Shown piece after piece: positions 41,772 through 52,326 of a DNA stretch of 64,000 nucleotides. Numbering within the stretch: the first letter of the stretch is position 1; each line of letters opens with the position of its first letter. Both the position numbers and the translations under genes were made by a program. The stretch is from CAZPXZ01 sp965221505. GTDB lineage: Bacteria > Pseudomonadota > Alphaproteobacteria > Rhodobacterales > CAZPXZ01. The DNA lies in assembly GCA_965221505.1 (NCBI GenBank), contig CBDCSI010000001.1:2418001-2482000 (forward strand), in the 5' to 3' direction. The notes below the pieces were generated by a model. The model ran no database searches, was not told where the DNA came from, and worked only from the letters and a program-made list of their open reading frames with translations.

Positions 41772-44117
41772 CTATCGGACCGGCAGCATCGGCCGCGCGG
41801 CGTCCGCCGGCAACGCGGAAGCGGAACCCTTCCGGCTTTCGATGACCAGGCGACCGTCGCGCAGCCGGACATGCGCGACTCCTCCGCCCCGAAGCGGACC
41901 GAACAGCAGCGCCTCCGACAGCGGGCGCTTCAATTCTTCCTGGATCGCCCGCGCCAGGGGCCGTGCCCCCATGGTCTCCGAGAAGCCGAGGTCGGCCAGA
42001 TACCCGATCACCGCCTCGTCCACCTCGAGGCGAACCGACCGTTCCCGGATCTGCGCCTCCAATTCCCGCAGGAACTTCCTGACCACGAGGAGCACGACCG
42101 GCCTCGGCAACGACCGGAACGCGATCACGGCATCGAGACGGTTGCGGAACTCGGGCGAGAAATGGCGCTCGAGCTCGTTCCGTCCCGACGCGCCGCCTTG
42201 CGCGCCGGAATACCCGATCCTGCGTCGCGCGAGTTCCGACGCGCCGACGTTCGACGTCATGATCAGCACCGCGTTGCGAAAACTGGCGTCCCGGCCGTTG
42301 TGGTCCGCGAGACGGCCGTGATCCATGACCTGCAGGAGCAGGTTCAGGATGTCGACATGCGCCTTTTCGATCTCGTCCAGCAGCAGCACGCAATACGGCG
42401 TCTTGTTCACGGCGTCGGTCAACAGTCCGCCCTGGTCGAATCCGACGTAGCCCGGCGGCGCCCCGATCAGCCGGGACACCGTATGCTTCTCCATGTACTC
42501 CGACATGTCGAACCGGACCAGCGGAATTCCCATGATGTCGGCGAGCGCCCGCGCCGCCTCCGTCTTCCCAACCCCGGTGGGTCCGGTGAAGAGGTAGCTG
42601 CCCACCGGCTTCTCCACCTCCCTGAGGCCGGCCCTCGAGAGGATCACGGCGGAGGCCAGGGCGCCGATGGCCTCGTCCTGCCCGAACACCCGTTCCTTCA
42701 GCCGTTCCTCCAGACCCTCGAGCGCCGCCGAGTCTTCCCGGTTCACGCTCTCGCGCGGAACCGACGCCATCCGGGAAACGATCTCCTCGACGTCCCTTCG
42801 GGTGACGCGCTGCCTCGGGCGGGCGCTCTTGCGCAGGCGGATCGCCGCGCCCGCCTCGTCGATGACGTCGATCGCCTTGTCGGGCAGCTTGCGGTCGTGA
42901 ATATGGCGCACCGACAGGTCCACGGCCGCGCTGAGGCTGTCGCGGGAATAGCGAACGCCGTGAAATTCCTCGAACTCGCGGCGCAATCCGTCCAGGATGC
43001 GCACCGCCTCGCTCCGGTCCGGCTCCGCGACGTCCACCTTCTGGAACCGCCGGACCAGCGCCCGGTCCTTCTCGAAATACTTTCGGTAATCCTGGTAGGT
43101 GGTCGAGCCCATGCATCGGAGAGTCCCGGCCTGCAGGGCCGGCTTCAGCATGTTGGAGGCGTCCATGTTGCCCCCGGAGGTGGCGCCGGCGCCGATGACC
43201 GTGTGGATCTCGTCGACGAACAGGATCGCGTTGCCGTTCGCCTCCAGTTCCGCCAACACCTCCACGATCCGCTCCTCGAAATCGCCCCGGTATCGGGTTC
43301 CGGCCAGCATGGACCCCATGTCGATGGCGAATACGGACGCGTCGAGGAGCGACTCCGGCACCCGGCCTTCGACGATCCTCAGCGCGAGCCCCTCGGCGAT
43401 GGCGGTCTTGCCCACGCCCGGATCGCCCACCAGAATCGGGTTGTTCTTGCGGCGGCGGCTGAGAATGTGGATGCAGCGGTCCAGTTCGGCCTGACGCCCG
43501 ATCAGGGGATCGATCCCCCCGGCGCTGGCCCGATCGTTCAGGCACTCGCAAAACCGCGCGACCGCGCTCGCCTTTTCGGGCTCGCTTCCGTCCTCCTCGC
43601 CCGTGGCCTGGACGTCGCCGGCTTCCGCCGGCTCCGGATCGGCCTTCTGTACGATCACCCGGGCCGCAGAGGCCGGCGGCTGCGGCGAGCGCCCGTGGGA
43701 AAGAAAGTCGATGACGTCGATTCGCCGAACGTTGTTGCATTCCAGGACGGCGCATGCGTAGGTGTTCGCCTCGGCGAAGATCGCCACCAGCACGTTCTCC
43801 GGCAGGATCTGGGGCTTCTGCGCGTTTTGCACGTGCAGCCGGGCGCGCTGGAGCACCCGGTTGAACCCGACGGACGGATAGATGTCGATCTCCCGGTCGT
43901 CCGGCGGCCCGTCGCTGAATTCCGGAAAGACCTGCTCCAGATCGCGGGTAATGTTCTCGGCGTTGCCGCCCACCGCCTCGACGATCCCTAGGACGTCCTT
44001 GTCCTTCAGCAGGGCCCAGAGAAGGTACTCGACGCTGGCGTATTCGTCGCCTCGCCACCCCGCGTTGCGGAGGGCGTCTCGAATCACGACTTTGGTTTGT
44101 TCGGAAAGCATGGCCAT
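41772..44117 (-). CDS. clpA: ATP-dependent Clp protease ATP-binding subunit ClpA
   Basis: 781 residues. Clp N domain, AAA-1 with GDPGVGKTAIAEG and VDEIHTVIGAG, AAA-2 with GPTGVGKTEAARAL. There is no ClpB-type middle domain. The ClpP-docking loop reads RRRIGYSGAQGG, a variant of the usual IG(F/L). It unfolds substrates for ClpP, including N-degron proteins handed over by ClpS, whose gene lies 23 bp upstream on the same strand. Start ATG 44117. Confidence 0.96.
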   Translation of the reverse strand: MAMLSEQTKVVIRDALRNAGWRGDEYASVEYLLWALLKDKDVLGIVEAVGGNAENITRDLEQVFPEFSDGPPDDREIDIYPSVGFNRVLQRARLHVQNAQKPQILPENVLVAIFAEANTYACAVLECNNVRRIDVIDFLSHGRSPQPPASAARVIVQKADPEPAEAGDVQATGEEDGSEPEKASAVARFCECLNDRASAGGIDPLIGRQAELDRCIHILSRRRKNNPILVGDPGVGKTAIAEGLALRIVEGRVPESLLDASVFAIDMGSMLAGTRYRGDFEERIVEVLAELEANGNAILFVDEIHTVIGAGATSGGNMDASNMLKPALQAGTLRCMGSTTYQDYRKYFEKDRALVRRFQKVDVAEPDRSEAVRILDGLRREFEEFHGVRYSRDSLSAAVDLSVRHIHDRKLPDKAIDVIDEAGAAIRLRKSARPRQRVTRRDVEEIVSRMASVPRESVNREDSAALEGLEERLKERVFGQDEAIGALASAVILSRAGLREVEKPVGSYLFTGPTGVGKTEAARALADIMGIPLVRFDMSEYMEKHTVSRLIGAPPGYVGFDQGGLLTDAVNKTPYCVLLLDEIEKAHVDILNLLLQVMDHGRLADHNGRDASFRNAVLIMTSNVGASELARRRIGYSGAQGGASGRNELERHFSPEFRNRLDAVIAFRSLPRPVVLLVVRKFLRELEAQIRERSVRLEVDEAVIGYLADLGFSETMGARPLARAIQEELKRPLSEALLFGPLRGGGVAHVRLRDGRLVIESRKGSASALPADAARPMLPVR

Positions 44118-44140
44118 GCCTCAACTCCAACGGGCGCCCG

Positions 44141-44533
44141 TCACTCGGGCTCCATCAGGCACCTCAGAGGATACTCGTGGCGTCGCGCGAACTCCATGAC
44201 GGCGGTGACCTTCGTCTCGGCGATGTCGTAGGTGAAGAGGCCGATGACGGCCCTGCCCTGCGTGTGCACCGACAGCATGACCGCGACCGCCTTCGTCTCC
44301 GGCATTCCGAAGAACTCCTTCAGGACCACGACGACGAATTCCATCGGCGTGTAGTCGTCGTTCAGCATGACGACCCGATACATCTGCGGCCTGGCGACGC
44401 GCGCCTTCGTCCGGGTCTGCGTACGGGCCTTCGGGGGCGCCGTGACGACGTCCGCGTCGTCGGGTCCGAGCCGCGGCCGAATTCGCGTCGCAGCCGGTCG
44501 CGAGATCGAAAGCGTCTTGCCCGATGCGTCCAT
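44141..44533 (-). CDS. clpS: Clp protease adaptor ClpS
   Basis: 130 residues. After a variable ~45-residue basic N-terminus comes the core MYRVVMLNDDYTPMEFVV, whose Asn-Asp pair contacts the N-degron amino group, then VHTQGRAVIGLFTYDIAETKV. It delivers proteins with destabilising N-termini to ClpAP. Operon with clpA; divergent from gdh with 120 bp between starts. Confidence 0.95.
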   Translation of the reverse strand: MDASGKTLSISRPAATRIRPRLGPDDADVVTAPPKARTQTRTKARVARPQMYRVVMLNDDYTPMEFVVVVLKEFFGMPETKAVAVMLSVHTQGRAVIGLFTYDIAETKVTAVMEFARRHEYPLRCLMEPE

Positions 44534-44653
44534 GGATTCCGTCCTCGCGCGGAGACCCGATCGTTCCGCTTCGCAACGCTAGTATATACGGGCCATTAGG
44601 CGGCAGTAACGGCCGGCGGGGCCAGATTCCCGCCGCAAGGGAGGAAACGAAGA

Positions 44654-47600
44654 ATGTCGGAGCATCCCGAGATTCGGTTGGGGAAGCTGCTGGAGGAGAC
44701 CCGATCGCGCATTCTGAGCCAGCTGGGACGCGATTCGGCGGAACCGGCGGCGGCCTTTGCGGATTGCCTGTTCGCCGGCGCGCTCCCGGAAGACCTCGAG
44801 GGAGAGACCCCGGACAACCTGTTCGGTCTCGCGGGTTCGAGTTGGGGGCTTCTGCGCGATCGCGCCGACGAGGAGCCGCCCGTGCGGGCCTACAACCCGG
44901 ACATCGAGCGGGACGGCTGGCACAGCCCGCACACCGTGGTCGAGGCCCTCAACGCCAACAGCCCGTTCCTGCTCGATTCGACCGTCGCCGCGCTCAACCG
45001 GCTCGACCTGACCATCCATCTGGTGCTCCACCCGGTGATTCGGGTCGAACGCGACGAAGGCGGACGCGCGACGGCCGTGGAGCTCCGGCGCGACCAGACT
45101 TCGGACGCGCCGCTCGAATCTTTCATCCACGTTCAGGTCACCCGACAGCTCGAAGAGCAGGGCCTCCGCACGATCGAGGAGACCCTTCGCAAGGTCTATT
45201 CGGACGTCCGCGCCGCCGTCCAGGACTGGCGGTCGATGCGCGACCGGGTGGACGAACTCGTCCTCGACCTGGAGAAGCGCCCGGTCGCGCGCATCCCCGC
45301 CGCCGAACTCGAGGAGGGCGTCGAGTTTCTGAAATGGCTCCGGGACGACAATTTTACGTTTCTCGGGGTGCGCGACTACCGTCTCGCCCGGGAAGGCGAC
45401 GACACGTTCCTGCATCTGGAGGAGGACAGCGGACTCGGCGTGCTCCGCTCGATCACGGACGAATCCCGCCAGCGGCACGCCCGCGCCGTATCGGCCGAGT
45501 ATCTGGACTATCTCAATCGCTCCGAGCTGTTCATGATCACCAAGGCGAACGAACGCTCGCGCGTTCACCGTCCGGTCTACATGGACTACATCGGCGTGCG
45601 CCGCTTCGACGAGGAAGGCGCGGTGGTCGGGGAGCGAAGGTTCCTCGGCCTGCTGACCTCGACCGCGTACAGCACCCGGGCGACGCGAGTTCCGCTCCTG
45701 CGCAGAAAGGTCGCGACGGTGCTCGAGACCAGCGGCCTCTCTCAGGCCGGCCACGACGCGAAGTCGTTGATGAACGTCCTCGAGACGTTTCCGCGCGACG
45801 AGCTCTTTCAGATCCGTCCGCAGCAGCTCCTGCAGACGGCGCGGGGGATCATGCGGCTGGAGCACCGGCAGAGAATTCGGCTCTTCCTGCGCCGCGACCG
45901 CTACGGCGGATTCTTCTCCGCCCTCGTCTTCACGCCCCGCGACGGCTACTCGACGGACCTCCGCAACCGCATGGAGAAGATCCTGCTCGAGCGCCTCGAC
46001 GGCCATTCGCTCGAGGTCGCGACGCAATTCTCGGAGGCGCCCATGGTGCGGGCGCATTTCATCGTCCGGGCCGGCGAGAGCATCGAGCGGGAGATCGACG
46101 TCGACGACATCGAGCGGGACCTCGCGGACGCCGCGCGCACCTGGGAAGACGAACTCCTCGACGGCCTGATCGAGCGCTACGGAGAGGCCCGGGGCGTCGG
46201 CCTGCACCGCCGCTATGCCGCCGCCATGCCGCCCGGCTACAAGTCCGCCTACGCCCCGCGCGTCGCGGTCGCGGACATCGATCACGTCGAATCGCTGACC
46301 GAGTTCGGCGACATCGCGCTGAACCTCTATCGGCGCGTCGGCGCAGAAGCGGGCGAGTTCAGCTTCAAGGTTTACCATCGCGGCGACACCATCCCGCTCA
46401 GCCGGGTCCTGCCGGTGCTGGAGAACATGGGTCTCGTGGTGGTCGAGGAGCACCCCTACCGCATCGCTCTCGACGACGGCGCGGGGGCCATTTCGATTCA
46501 CGATTTCCGCATGACGACGCGGTCGACGCGCATGGTCGACATCTCGGAAATGCGCGAGCGGTTCGAATCGCTGTTCGACAGCGTGTGGTCAGGCGAATTC
46601 GAGAACGACGACTACAACGGCCTGGTGCTGGACGGACTCAGCGGCCGGGAAATCTCGCTCCTGCGCGCATACGCCATGTATCTGCGCCAGATCAAGGCCC
46701 CGTACAGCCTGCTCTACATGCGCGAGACCCTGTCCGCCAACCCGGAGCTGACGCGTCTCCTCGTTCAGCAGTTCCATGCCCTGCACGATCCGGACGCGGA
46801 AGGAGACCCCAACCGGCGGTCCGCCGCCGTCCGCGAGCGAATCGACGCCGGCCTCCGGGCGGTGGAATCGGCCGACGAGGACCGGATCCTGCGCCGGTTC
46901 GTGAACCTGATCGACGCGACCCTGCGGACCAACTTCTACCAGCTGCAGCCGGACGGTCGGCCGAAGCCGGCCATTTCGCTGAAGTTCGACTCGGCCGCGG
47001 TTTCCGAACTGCCCAGTCCGCGGCCCTGGCGGGAGATCTTCGTCTACAGCCCGCGTTTCGAGGCCGTGCACCTGCGCGGCGGGCGCGTGGCCCGCGGCGG
47101 CATCCGCTGGTCGGACCGGCGGGAAGACTTCCGCACCGAGATTCTCGGACTGGTCAAGGCGCAGATGGTCAAGAACGCGGTGATCGTGCCGGTCGGCGCG
47201 AAGGGCGGATTCGTGCTGAAACGTCCCCCGGCGGATTCGGCCGCCCTGCGCGAGGAAGGCATCGCCTGCTACCGGCGCTTCATCTCCGCGATGCTCGACA
47301 TCACCGACAACCTGGTCGACGGCGAGGTCCGCCGGCGCGAACGCGTGATTTGCCACGACGGCGACGACCCGTATCTGGTCGTGGCGGCGGACAAGGGCAC
47401 GGCGACGTATTCGGACTCCGCCAACGAGGTGGCGGAAGAGTACGGACACTGGCTCGGCGACGCCTTCGCCAGCGGCGGCTCGGCCGGATACGACCACAAG
47501 GCCATGGGAATCACCGCCCGCGGCGCCTGGGAGGCGATCAAGCGGCATTTTCGGGAACTCGGACGGGACATCCAGAAGGAACCGTTCACCGTGGTCGGCG

Positions 47601-49483
47601 TCGGCGACATGTCGGGCGACGTGTTCGGCAACGGCATGCTGCTCTCGGAGCAGATCCGCCTCGTGGGCGCGTTCAACCACCTGCACGTCTTCGTCGATCC
47701 CGACCCGGACCCGGCCGTCTCCCACGCCGAGCGCAGCCGGCTGTTCGCCCTCCCCCGCTCGACCTGGGAAGACTACGACCGGAGCCTCCTTTCGCCGGGA
47801 GGAGGGGTGTTCAGCCGGCGCGCGAAGTCGATTCCGCTCTCGCCGGAGATGCGCGAGCGCTTCGGGGTTTCGGGCGAGGAGATTCGCCCCGACGACCTGA
47901 TTCGCGCCATGTTGCGCGCCGAGGTGGACCTTCTCTGGAACGGCGGAATCGGCACCTACGTCAAGGCGCGCGCCGAGACGCATGCCGACGCGGACGACCG
48001 CGCCAACGACGGCGTACGGGTCAACGGCGCGGACCTGCGCTGCCTGGCGATCGGAGAAGGCGGCAATCTGGGCTGCACCCAGGCCGGCCGGATCGAGTTC
48101 GCGCAGCAGGGCGGCCGCGTCAACACCGACGCCATCGACAATTCGGCCGGCGTGGACTGTTCCGATCACGAAGTCAACATCAAGATCCTGTTGAACGGCG
48201 TCGTCGCGGCGGGCGACATGACCCGCAAGCAGCGGGACGGGCGGCTCGACCGGATGACGGACGAGGTCGCGCGCATGGTGTTGCGCAACAACTACGTCCA
48301 GACGCAGTGCCTGACGACGGTGGAGTCGGTCAGCAACGAGATGTTCGGCGAACAGATCCGCTTCATGCGGGCGCAGGAGAGCCGGAAGCTGCTCGACCGG
48401 CAGGTCGAGGGATTGCCCGACGACGAAGAGCTGGCGGAGCGGAAGAACGCCGGACGCACCTTCACCCGGCCGGAACTCTCGGTCCTGCTCGCCTACGCCA
48501 AGATGCATCTCTACGGACAGCTGCTGTCGTCCGACTTCCCGGACGATCCCTATCTGGTCCGGGATCTCACGGCGTATTTTCCCGAGCCGCTGCGCAAGGA
48601 GTTTTCGGCCGAGATCGAGGGACATCAACTGCGCCGCGAGATCATCGCGACGGTCGCCGCCAACGACATCGTCGACCGGGCGGGAATCACCTTCGTGCAC
48701 CGCCACACCGAGCATTCCGGCATCCAGCCCGAGGCCGTGGTCCGGGCCTACGTCCAGGCGCGGGACGTCTTCGGACTGCCGGAAATCTCGGCGGCGGTCG
48801 AGGCGACGGACAACGCGCTCCCGTCGGACCGGCAATCGGCCTTGCACGCCCGAATTCTGTGGTTCGCCAACCAGGCGACGGCCTGGTTCTTGAGGAACGT
48901 GGCGCCGGGAACGACGGCGGAGGAGGTCGTCGAGGAGTTCGGACCCCGGGTCCGGTCCCTGGCCGAGTCCCTCGATACGGTGCTCGACGCGGACAGCCTC
49001 GCCGAACTGGAACGGGAGAGGAACTCGCTCGCGGAACTCGGGGTTCCGCCGGAGCTGGCCGCCTCGATCGCCCGTCTCGGTCCGCTCGCGGCCGCCTGCG
49101 ACGTGGTTCAGGCCGCGCAAGCGCTCGAGCTGGATACCGACGAAGTGGCGGCCGTCTTCTTCGAGACCGGCCGCCGCTTCGCCTGCGCGTGGATTCGCGC
49201 CGAAGCGCGGAGACTGCCGCAAGTCGAGCACTGGGACATGCTGGCGGCGGAGGCGATCGCCGAGGACAGCTACGCCCATCAGCGGGCGCTGACCGTGCGC
49301 GTGTTGCGGCTGGCCGGAGACGCCCCCGGACTCCCGGCGGTCGACGCGTGGGAAGCGGCGAATTCGGAGCCCCTTTCGCGGTTCCGCGCCGTTCTCGGAG
49401 AGTTGCGTACGGCGACGGCCCTCAACCTCTCGATGCTGAACGTGGTAAACCGTTCCCTCCGCGTCCTCGCCGAAGCCACTTGA
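44654..49483 (+). CDS. gdh: large NAD-dependent glutamate dehydrogenase (~180 kDa type)
   Basis: 1,609 residues, the size of the L-GDH180 class. The long N-terminal half has ACT-like and helical regulatory regions. The catalytic part near residues 800-1180 contains the glutamate-site segment ARGGIRWSDRREDFRTE and KNAVIVPVGAKGG with the active lysine, and the dinucleotide-binding VVGVGDMSGDVFGNG. It converts glutamate to 2-oxoglutarate and ammonia, mainly for catabolism. ATG 44654 has GGAGG ten bases upstream. gcdH begins 19 bp after its stop, so the two may be co-transcribed. Confidence 0.95.
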   Translation: MSEHPEIRLGKLLEETRSRILSQLGRDSAEPAAAFADCLFAGALPEDLEGETPDNLFGLAGSSWGLLRDRADEEPPVRAYNPDIERDGWHSPHTVVEALNANSPFLLDSTVAALNRLDLTIHLVLHPVIRVERDEGGRATAVELRRDQTSDAPLESFIHVQVTRQLEEQGLRTIEETLRKVYSDVRAAVQDWRSMRDRVDELVLDLEKRPVARIPAAELEEGVEFLKWLRDDNFTFLGVRDYRLAREGDDTFLHLEEDSGLGVLRSITDESRQRHARAVSAEYLDYLNRSELFMITKANERSRVHRPVYMDYIGVRRFDEEGAVVGERRFLGLLTSTAYSTRATRVPLLRRKVATVLETSGLSQAGHDAKSLMNVLETFPRDELFQIRPQQLLQTARGIMRLEHRQRIRLFLRRDRYGGFFSALVFTPRDGYSTDLRNRMEKILLERLDGHSLEVATQFSEAPMVRAHFIVRAGESIEREIDVDDIERDLADAARTWEDELLDGLIERYGEARGVGLHRRYAAAMPPGYKSAYAPRVAVADIDHVESLTEFGDIALNLYRRVGAEAGEFSFKVYHRGDTIPLSRVLPVLENMGLVVVEEHPYRIALDDGAGAISIHDFRMTTRSTRMVDISEMRERFESLFDSVWSGEFENDDYNGLVLDGLSGREISLLRAYAMYLRQIKAPYSLLYMRETLSANPELTRLLVQQFHALHDPDAEGDPNRRSAAVRERIDAGLRAVESADEDRILRRFVNLIDATLRTNFYQLQPDGRPKPAISLKFDSAAVSELPSPRPWREIFVYSPRFEAVHLRGGRVARGGIRWSDRREDFRTEILGLVKAQMVKNAVIVPVGAKGGFVLKRPPADSAALREEGIACYRRFISAMLDITDNLVDGEVRRRERVICHDGDDPYLVVAADKGTATYSDSANEVAEEYGHWLGDAFASGGSAGYDHKAMGITARGAWEAIKRHFRELGRDIQKEPFTVVGVGDMSGDVFGNGMLLSEQIRLVGAFNHLHVFVDPDPDPAVSHAERSRLFALPRSTWEDYDRSLLSPGGGVFSRRAKSIPLSPEMRERFGVSGEEIRPDDLIRAMLRAEVDLLWNGGIGTYVKARAETHADADDRANDGVRVNGADLRCLAIGEGGNLGCTQAGRIEFAQQGGRVNTDAIDNSAGVDCSDHEVNIKILLNGVVAAGDMTRKQRDGRLDRMTDEVARMVLRNNYVQTQCLTTVESVSNEMFGEQIRFMRAQESRKLLDRQVEGLPDDEELAERKNAGRTFTRPELSVLLAYAKMHLYGQLLSSDFPDDPYLVRDLTAYFPEPLRKEFSAEIEGHQLRREIIATVAANDIVDRAGITFVHRHTEHSGIQPEAVVRAYVQARDVFGLPEISAAVEATDNALPSDRQSALHARILWFANQATAWFLRNVAPGTTAEEVVEEFGPRVRSLAESLDTVLDADSLAELERERNSLAELGVPPELAASIARLGPLAAACDVVQAAQALELDTDEVAAVFFETGRRFACAWIRAEARRLPQVEHWDMLAAEAIAEDSYAHQRALTVRVLRLAGDAPGLPAVDAWEAANSEPLSRFRAVLGELRTATALNLSMLNVVNRSLRVLAEAT

Positions 49484-49502
49484 GAGAGAAGGAGTCGCGT
49501 CC

Positions 49503-50696
49503 ATGACCGGATCGCCCCGGCAACCCGAATTCGACTGGTCCGATCCGTTCCTGCTGGAGGAACAGCTGGAGGAAGAGGAAAGGTTGATTCGCGACGCGGC
49601 GCGGAGCTTCGCCGTCGACGCGCTCGAGCCCCGAGCGGCAGCGGATTTTCGCGACGAGGGTGCGGAGCGGTCCATCCTCCGGGCCATGGGCGAAGCCGGG
49701 CTTCTCGGCTGCAATCTCGCCGGCTACGGATGCGCCGGCGCCAGTTCCGTCGCCTACGGACTCGTCGCCCGCGAGATCGAGGCGGTGGACAGCGGCTACC
49801 GGTCCATGCTGAGCGTTCAGTCCTCGCTGGTGATGTGGCCCATCCTGACTTACGGGACGGACGAGCAGAAGGAACGCTTCCTGCCCGGACTGGCGCGCGG
49901 GGAGATCGTCGGCTGTTTCGGCCTGACCGAAGCGGAGTTCGGCTCCGACGCCGGCGGGCTCCGCACCCGCGCCGAGCCGGACTCGGGCGGGTGGCGGCTG
50001 AACGGCGCCAAGATGTGGATCACCAATTCGCCGATCGCGGACCTGTGCGTGGTCTGGGCCAAGGATCCGGATAGCCGGATCCGGGGCTTTCTCGTCGAAG
50101 CCGGCACGGAAGGCCTCAGCACTCCCCGGGTGGAGGGAAAGATGAGCCTCCGGGCTTCGCCGACCGGCGAGATCGTTCTCGACGACGTCCGGATCCCGGC
50201 CGAGAACGCGTTTCCGGACGTTCGCGGTCTCGGCGGACCCTTCGGCTGCCTCAACAACGCCCGCTACGGCATCGCGTGGGGCGCGCTCGGCGCCGCGGAA
50301 CGCTGCTGGCGCACCGCACTCGAATACGTGACGGAACGGCGGCAGTTCGGCCGCCCGCTCGCGGCGAACCAGTTGATCCAGAGGAAGCTCGCGGACATGC
50401 AGACCGAGATCGCCCTCGGCCTGCAGGCCGCACTCCGGGTCGGCCGGCTCAAGGACCGGGATCGGGCGTCGCCGGAGGCGATCTCTCTGGTGAAGCGAAA
50501 TTCCTGCGGCAAGGCTCTGGAAATCGCTCGCTCCGCCCGGGACATGCTCGGCGCCAACGGGATCTCGGACGGATGGCCGGTGATGCGTCACATGGCCAAT
50601 CTCGAAGGCGTCAACACCTACGAGGGCACGCACGACATCCATGCGCTGATCCTGGGACGCGCCCAGACCGGCATCCAGGCGTTCACGGGAGCGTAG
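49503..50696 (+). CDS. gcdH: glutaryl-CoA dehydrogenase
   Basis: 397 residues. An FAD-dependent acyl-CoA dehydrogenase with the glutaryl-specific catalytic segment NTYEGTHDIHALILGRA (Glu base), plus FGLTEAEFGSDAGG for the flavin. It oxidises and decarboxylates glutaryl-CoA to crotonyl-CoA in lysine and tryptophan breakdown. ATG 49503 after GAAGGAG, 19 bp downstream of gdh; a joint role in amino-acid catabolism is plausible. Confidence 0.95.
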   Translation: MTGSPRQPEFDWSDPFLLEEQLEEEERLIRDAARSFAVDALEPRAAADFRDEGAERSILRAMGEAGLLGCNLAGYGCAGASSVAYGLVAREIEAVDSGYRSMLSVQSSLVMWPILTYGTDEQKERFLPGLARGEIVGCFGLTEAEFGSDAGGLRTRAEPDSGGWRLNGAKMWITNSPIADLCVVWAKDPDSRIRGFLVEAGTEGLSTPRVEGKMSLRASPTGEIVLDDVRIPAENAFPDVRGLGGPFGCLNNARYGIAWGALGAAERCWRTALEYVTERRQFGRPLAANQLIQRKLADMQTEIALGLQAALRVGRLKDRDRASPEAISLVKRNSCGKALEIARSARDMLGANGISDGWPVMRHMANLEGVNTYEGTHDIHALILGRAQTGIQAFTGA

Positions 50697-51016
50697 CCGC
50701 CGGTCGGGACCCGGCTGCGCCGGCGCCCGCCGCGCCGCCTCGACCCGCTTCGCATTTCCGGCTTCGAGCCGCGCTCGTTTGATCGACGTCCGCAAAGCGG
50801 CTACGGTGCGGCGAGAGAGGGCGACGCCCCGAGCCGGCCCGGGTTGCGCCGGTGCCGCGACCCGTTAGGGGCCCGGCAGACTGCCGGGTCGCCTTTTCCG
50901 ATCCGACGGCGCTCTTGGGGCGCGTTTCGGTCCGAATTACGCCATCCGCGCGTGCGCGCACGGAGTTCCGGCCATCGCTGCGCGCCCGGCGTTCCGGCCA
51001 CAGTCCTGGAGAGAAC
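50697..51016. other. spacer between gcdH and the PanE-like gene
   Basis: 320 bp without a supported gene. It contains the hairpin at 50871-50889 and presumably the promoter of the PanE-like gene. Confidence 0.45.
50871..50896 (+). terminator. hairpin with short T run after gcdH
   Basis: CCCGGCAG (50872-50879) and CTGCCGGG (50881-50888) form a strong stem, followed by TCGCCTTTT. The T run is short, so this is a moderate intrinsic terminator 175 bp past gcdH, or a leader hairpin of the next gene. Confidence 0.45.
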
Positions 51017-52075
51017 ATGAACAGGAAGCTCGACATCCTTTGCCTCGGCGCCTCGTACGGCTCGCTGCTCGCCGCCAAGCTCGCCCTCGGCGGCCATGAC
51101 ACGACCCTGATCTGCCTGCCTGCCGAAGCGGAGTTGATCAATGCCGAGGGCGCCGTCGTGCGGCTTCCGGTGCGCGGCCGGGACGAGGCGGTCGAAATCC
51201 GCTCGACCGAACTCGCCGGAAACGTGTCAGCCGCCGGTCCGGGCGAGGTCGATCCGAGCCGGTTCGATCTCGGCGTCCTCGCCATGCAGGAGCCGCAATA
51301 CCGGCAGCCGGAGGTCCGCGAACTGGTCGGACGAATTGCCGAGGCCGGGCTGCCCTGCATGTCGATCATGAACATGCCGCCGCTGCCCTATCTGCGGCGG
51401 ATCTCCGGTCTCGACGTCGAGCTTTGCCGCGGGAGCTACACGGACCCGACGGTCTGGGACGGGTTCGATCCCGCCTGCATGACGCTCTGCAGCCCGGATC
51501 CGCAGGCGTTTCGGCCGCCGGACGAGCCGGTCAACGTCCTGCAAGTCCGCCTTCCGACCAACTTCAAGGCGGCCCGATTCGAGTCGGACGCGCATACCGA
51601 CCTGTTGCGCCGGCTGGAATCGGACATCGACGCGGTGCGCTGGCCGGTGGACGGCACGCCGACCGAATTGCCCGTCAAGCTCCGGGTGCACGATTCGATC
51701 TTCGTGCCGATGGCGAAGTGGTGCATGCTGCTCGCCGGCAACTACCGCTGCGTCCTGGACGACGAGATCCAGCCGATCCGGGACGCGGTCCACGGCGACC
51801 TGGAGGAGAGCCGGGCGATTTACGACTGGGTCTCGAATCTCTGCGTGGCGCTCGGCGCCGACGAGAAGGACATGGTTCCGTTCGACAAATACGCGAATGC
51901 GGCGCGGTCTCTGATCACCCCGTCCTCGGCGGCCCGCGCGTTGGCGGCCGGGGCCCCGAACATCGAACGCGTGGACAAGCTGGTGCAGGGCATCGCGCTC
52001 GCGCGCGGAGAGCGGCTGGATCGACTGGACCGGGGCGTCGCCCGCGTAGACCGCTGGTTGGCGCGGAATTCCTGA
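51017..52075 (+). CDS. ketopantoate reductase (PanE/ApbA)-like oxidoreductase
   Basis: 352 residues. The N-terminal dinucleotide loop is LCLGASYGSLLAAKLALGGHD, followed by a small-strand pattern like PanE proteins; the middle RLPTNFKAARF and the C-terminal helical part with DKYANAARSLITPSSAARAL fit the ApbA C-domain, whose Ser/Arg bind substrate. True PanE is ~300 residues and lacks these insertions, so the substrate is probably another 2-keto acid (an opine- or hydroxy-acid dehydrogenase is possible). ATG 51017 with GGAGAG six bases before it. Confidence 0.65.
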   Translation: MNRKLDILCLGASYGSLLAAKLALGGHDTTLICLPAEAELINAEGAVVRLPVRGRDEAVEIRSTELAGNVSAAGPGEVDPSRFDLGVLAMQEPQYRQPEVRELVGRIAEAGLPCMSIMNMPPLPYLRRISGLDVELCRGSYTDPTVWDGFDPACMTLCSPDPQAFRPPDEPVNVLQVRLPTNFKAARFESDAHTDLLRRLESDIDAVRWPVDGTPTELPVKLRVHDSIFVPMAKWCMLLAGNYRCVLDDEIQPIRDAVHGDLEESRAIYDWVSNLCVALGADEKDMVPFDKYANAARSLITPSSAARALAAGAPNIERVDKLVQGIALARGERLDRLDRGVARVDRWLARNS

Positions 52076-52326
52076 TCCGCACCCGCCCTCGCCCGGCGAG
52101 ACGCGGACGCGAGCGGAGTCCGGCCGAGCGCTGACCCTCCCCGACTGACCCGACGCCGAGGCACCTCCGGCAAGGCGGCCGCGCGCAAGCGCGAATCGGC
52201 GCGAGTCGTCGGGTGCCCGCTACCGGGGTCCTCCCGAGACCCGCTCGTCCCCGCCCGGTCGCCGGCAGTCCGGCGCAGCCGGCGTCGCGTCACGCAGGCG
52301 CGCGCCGCCCGGTATCATGTGCGGCC

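Noticed and set aside
46589..49714. 1,000-residue open frame on the minus strand opposite gdh
   Set aside because: Same cause; the plus strand encodes a complete NAD-glutamate dehydrogenase.
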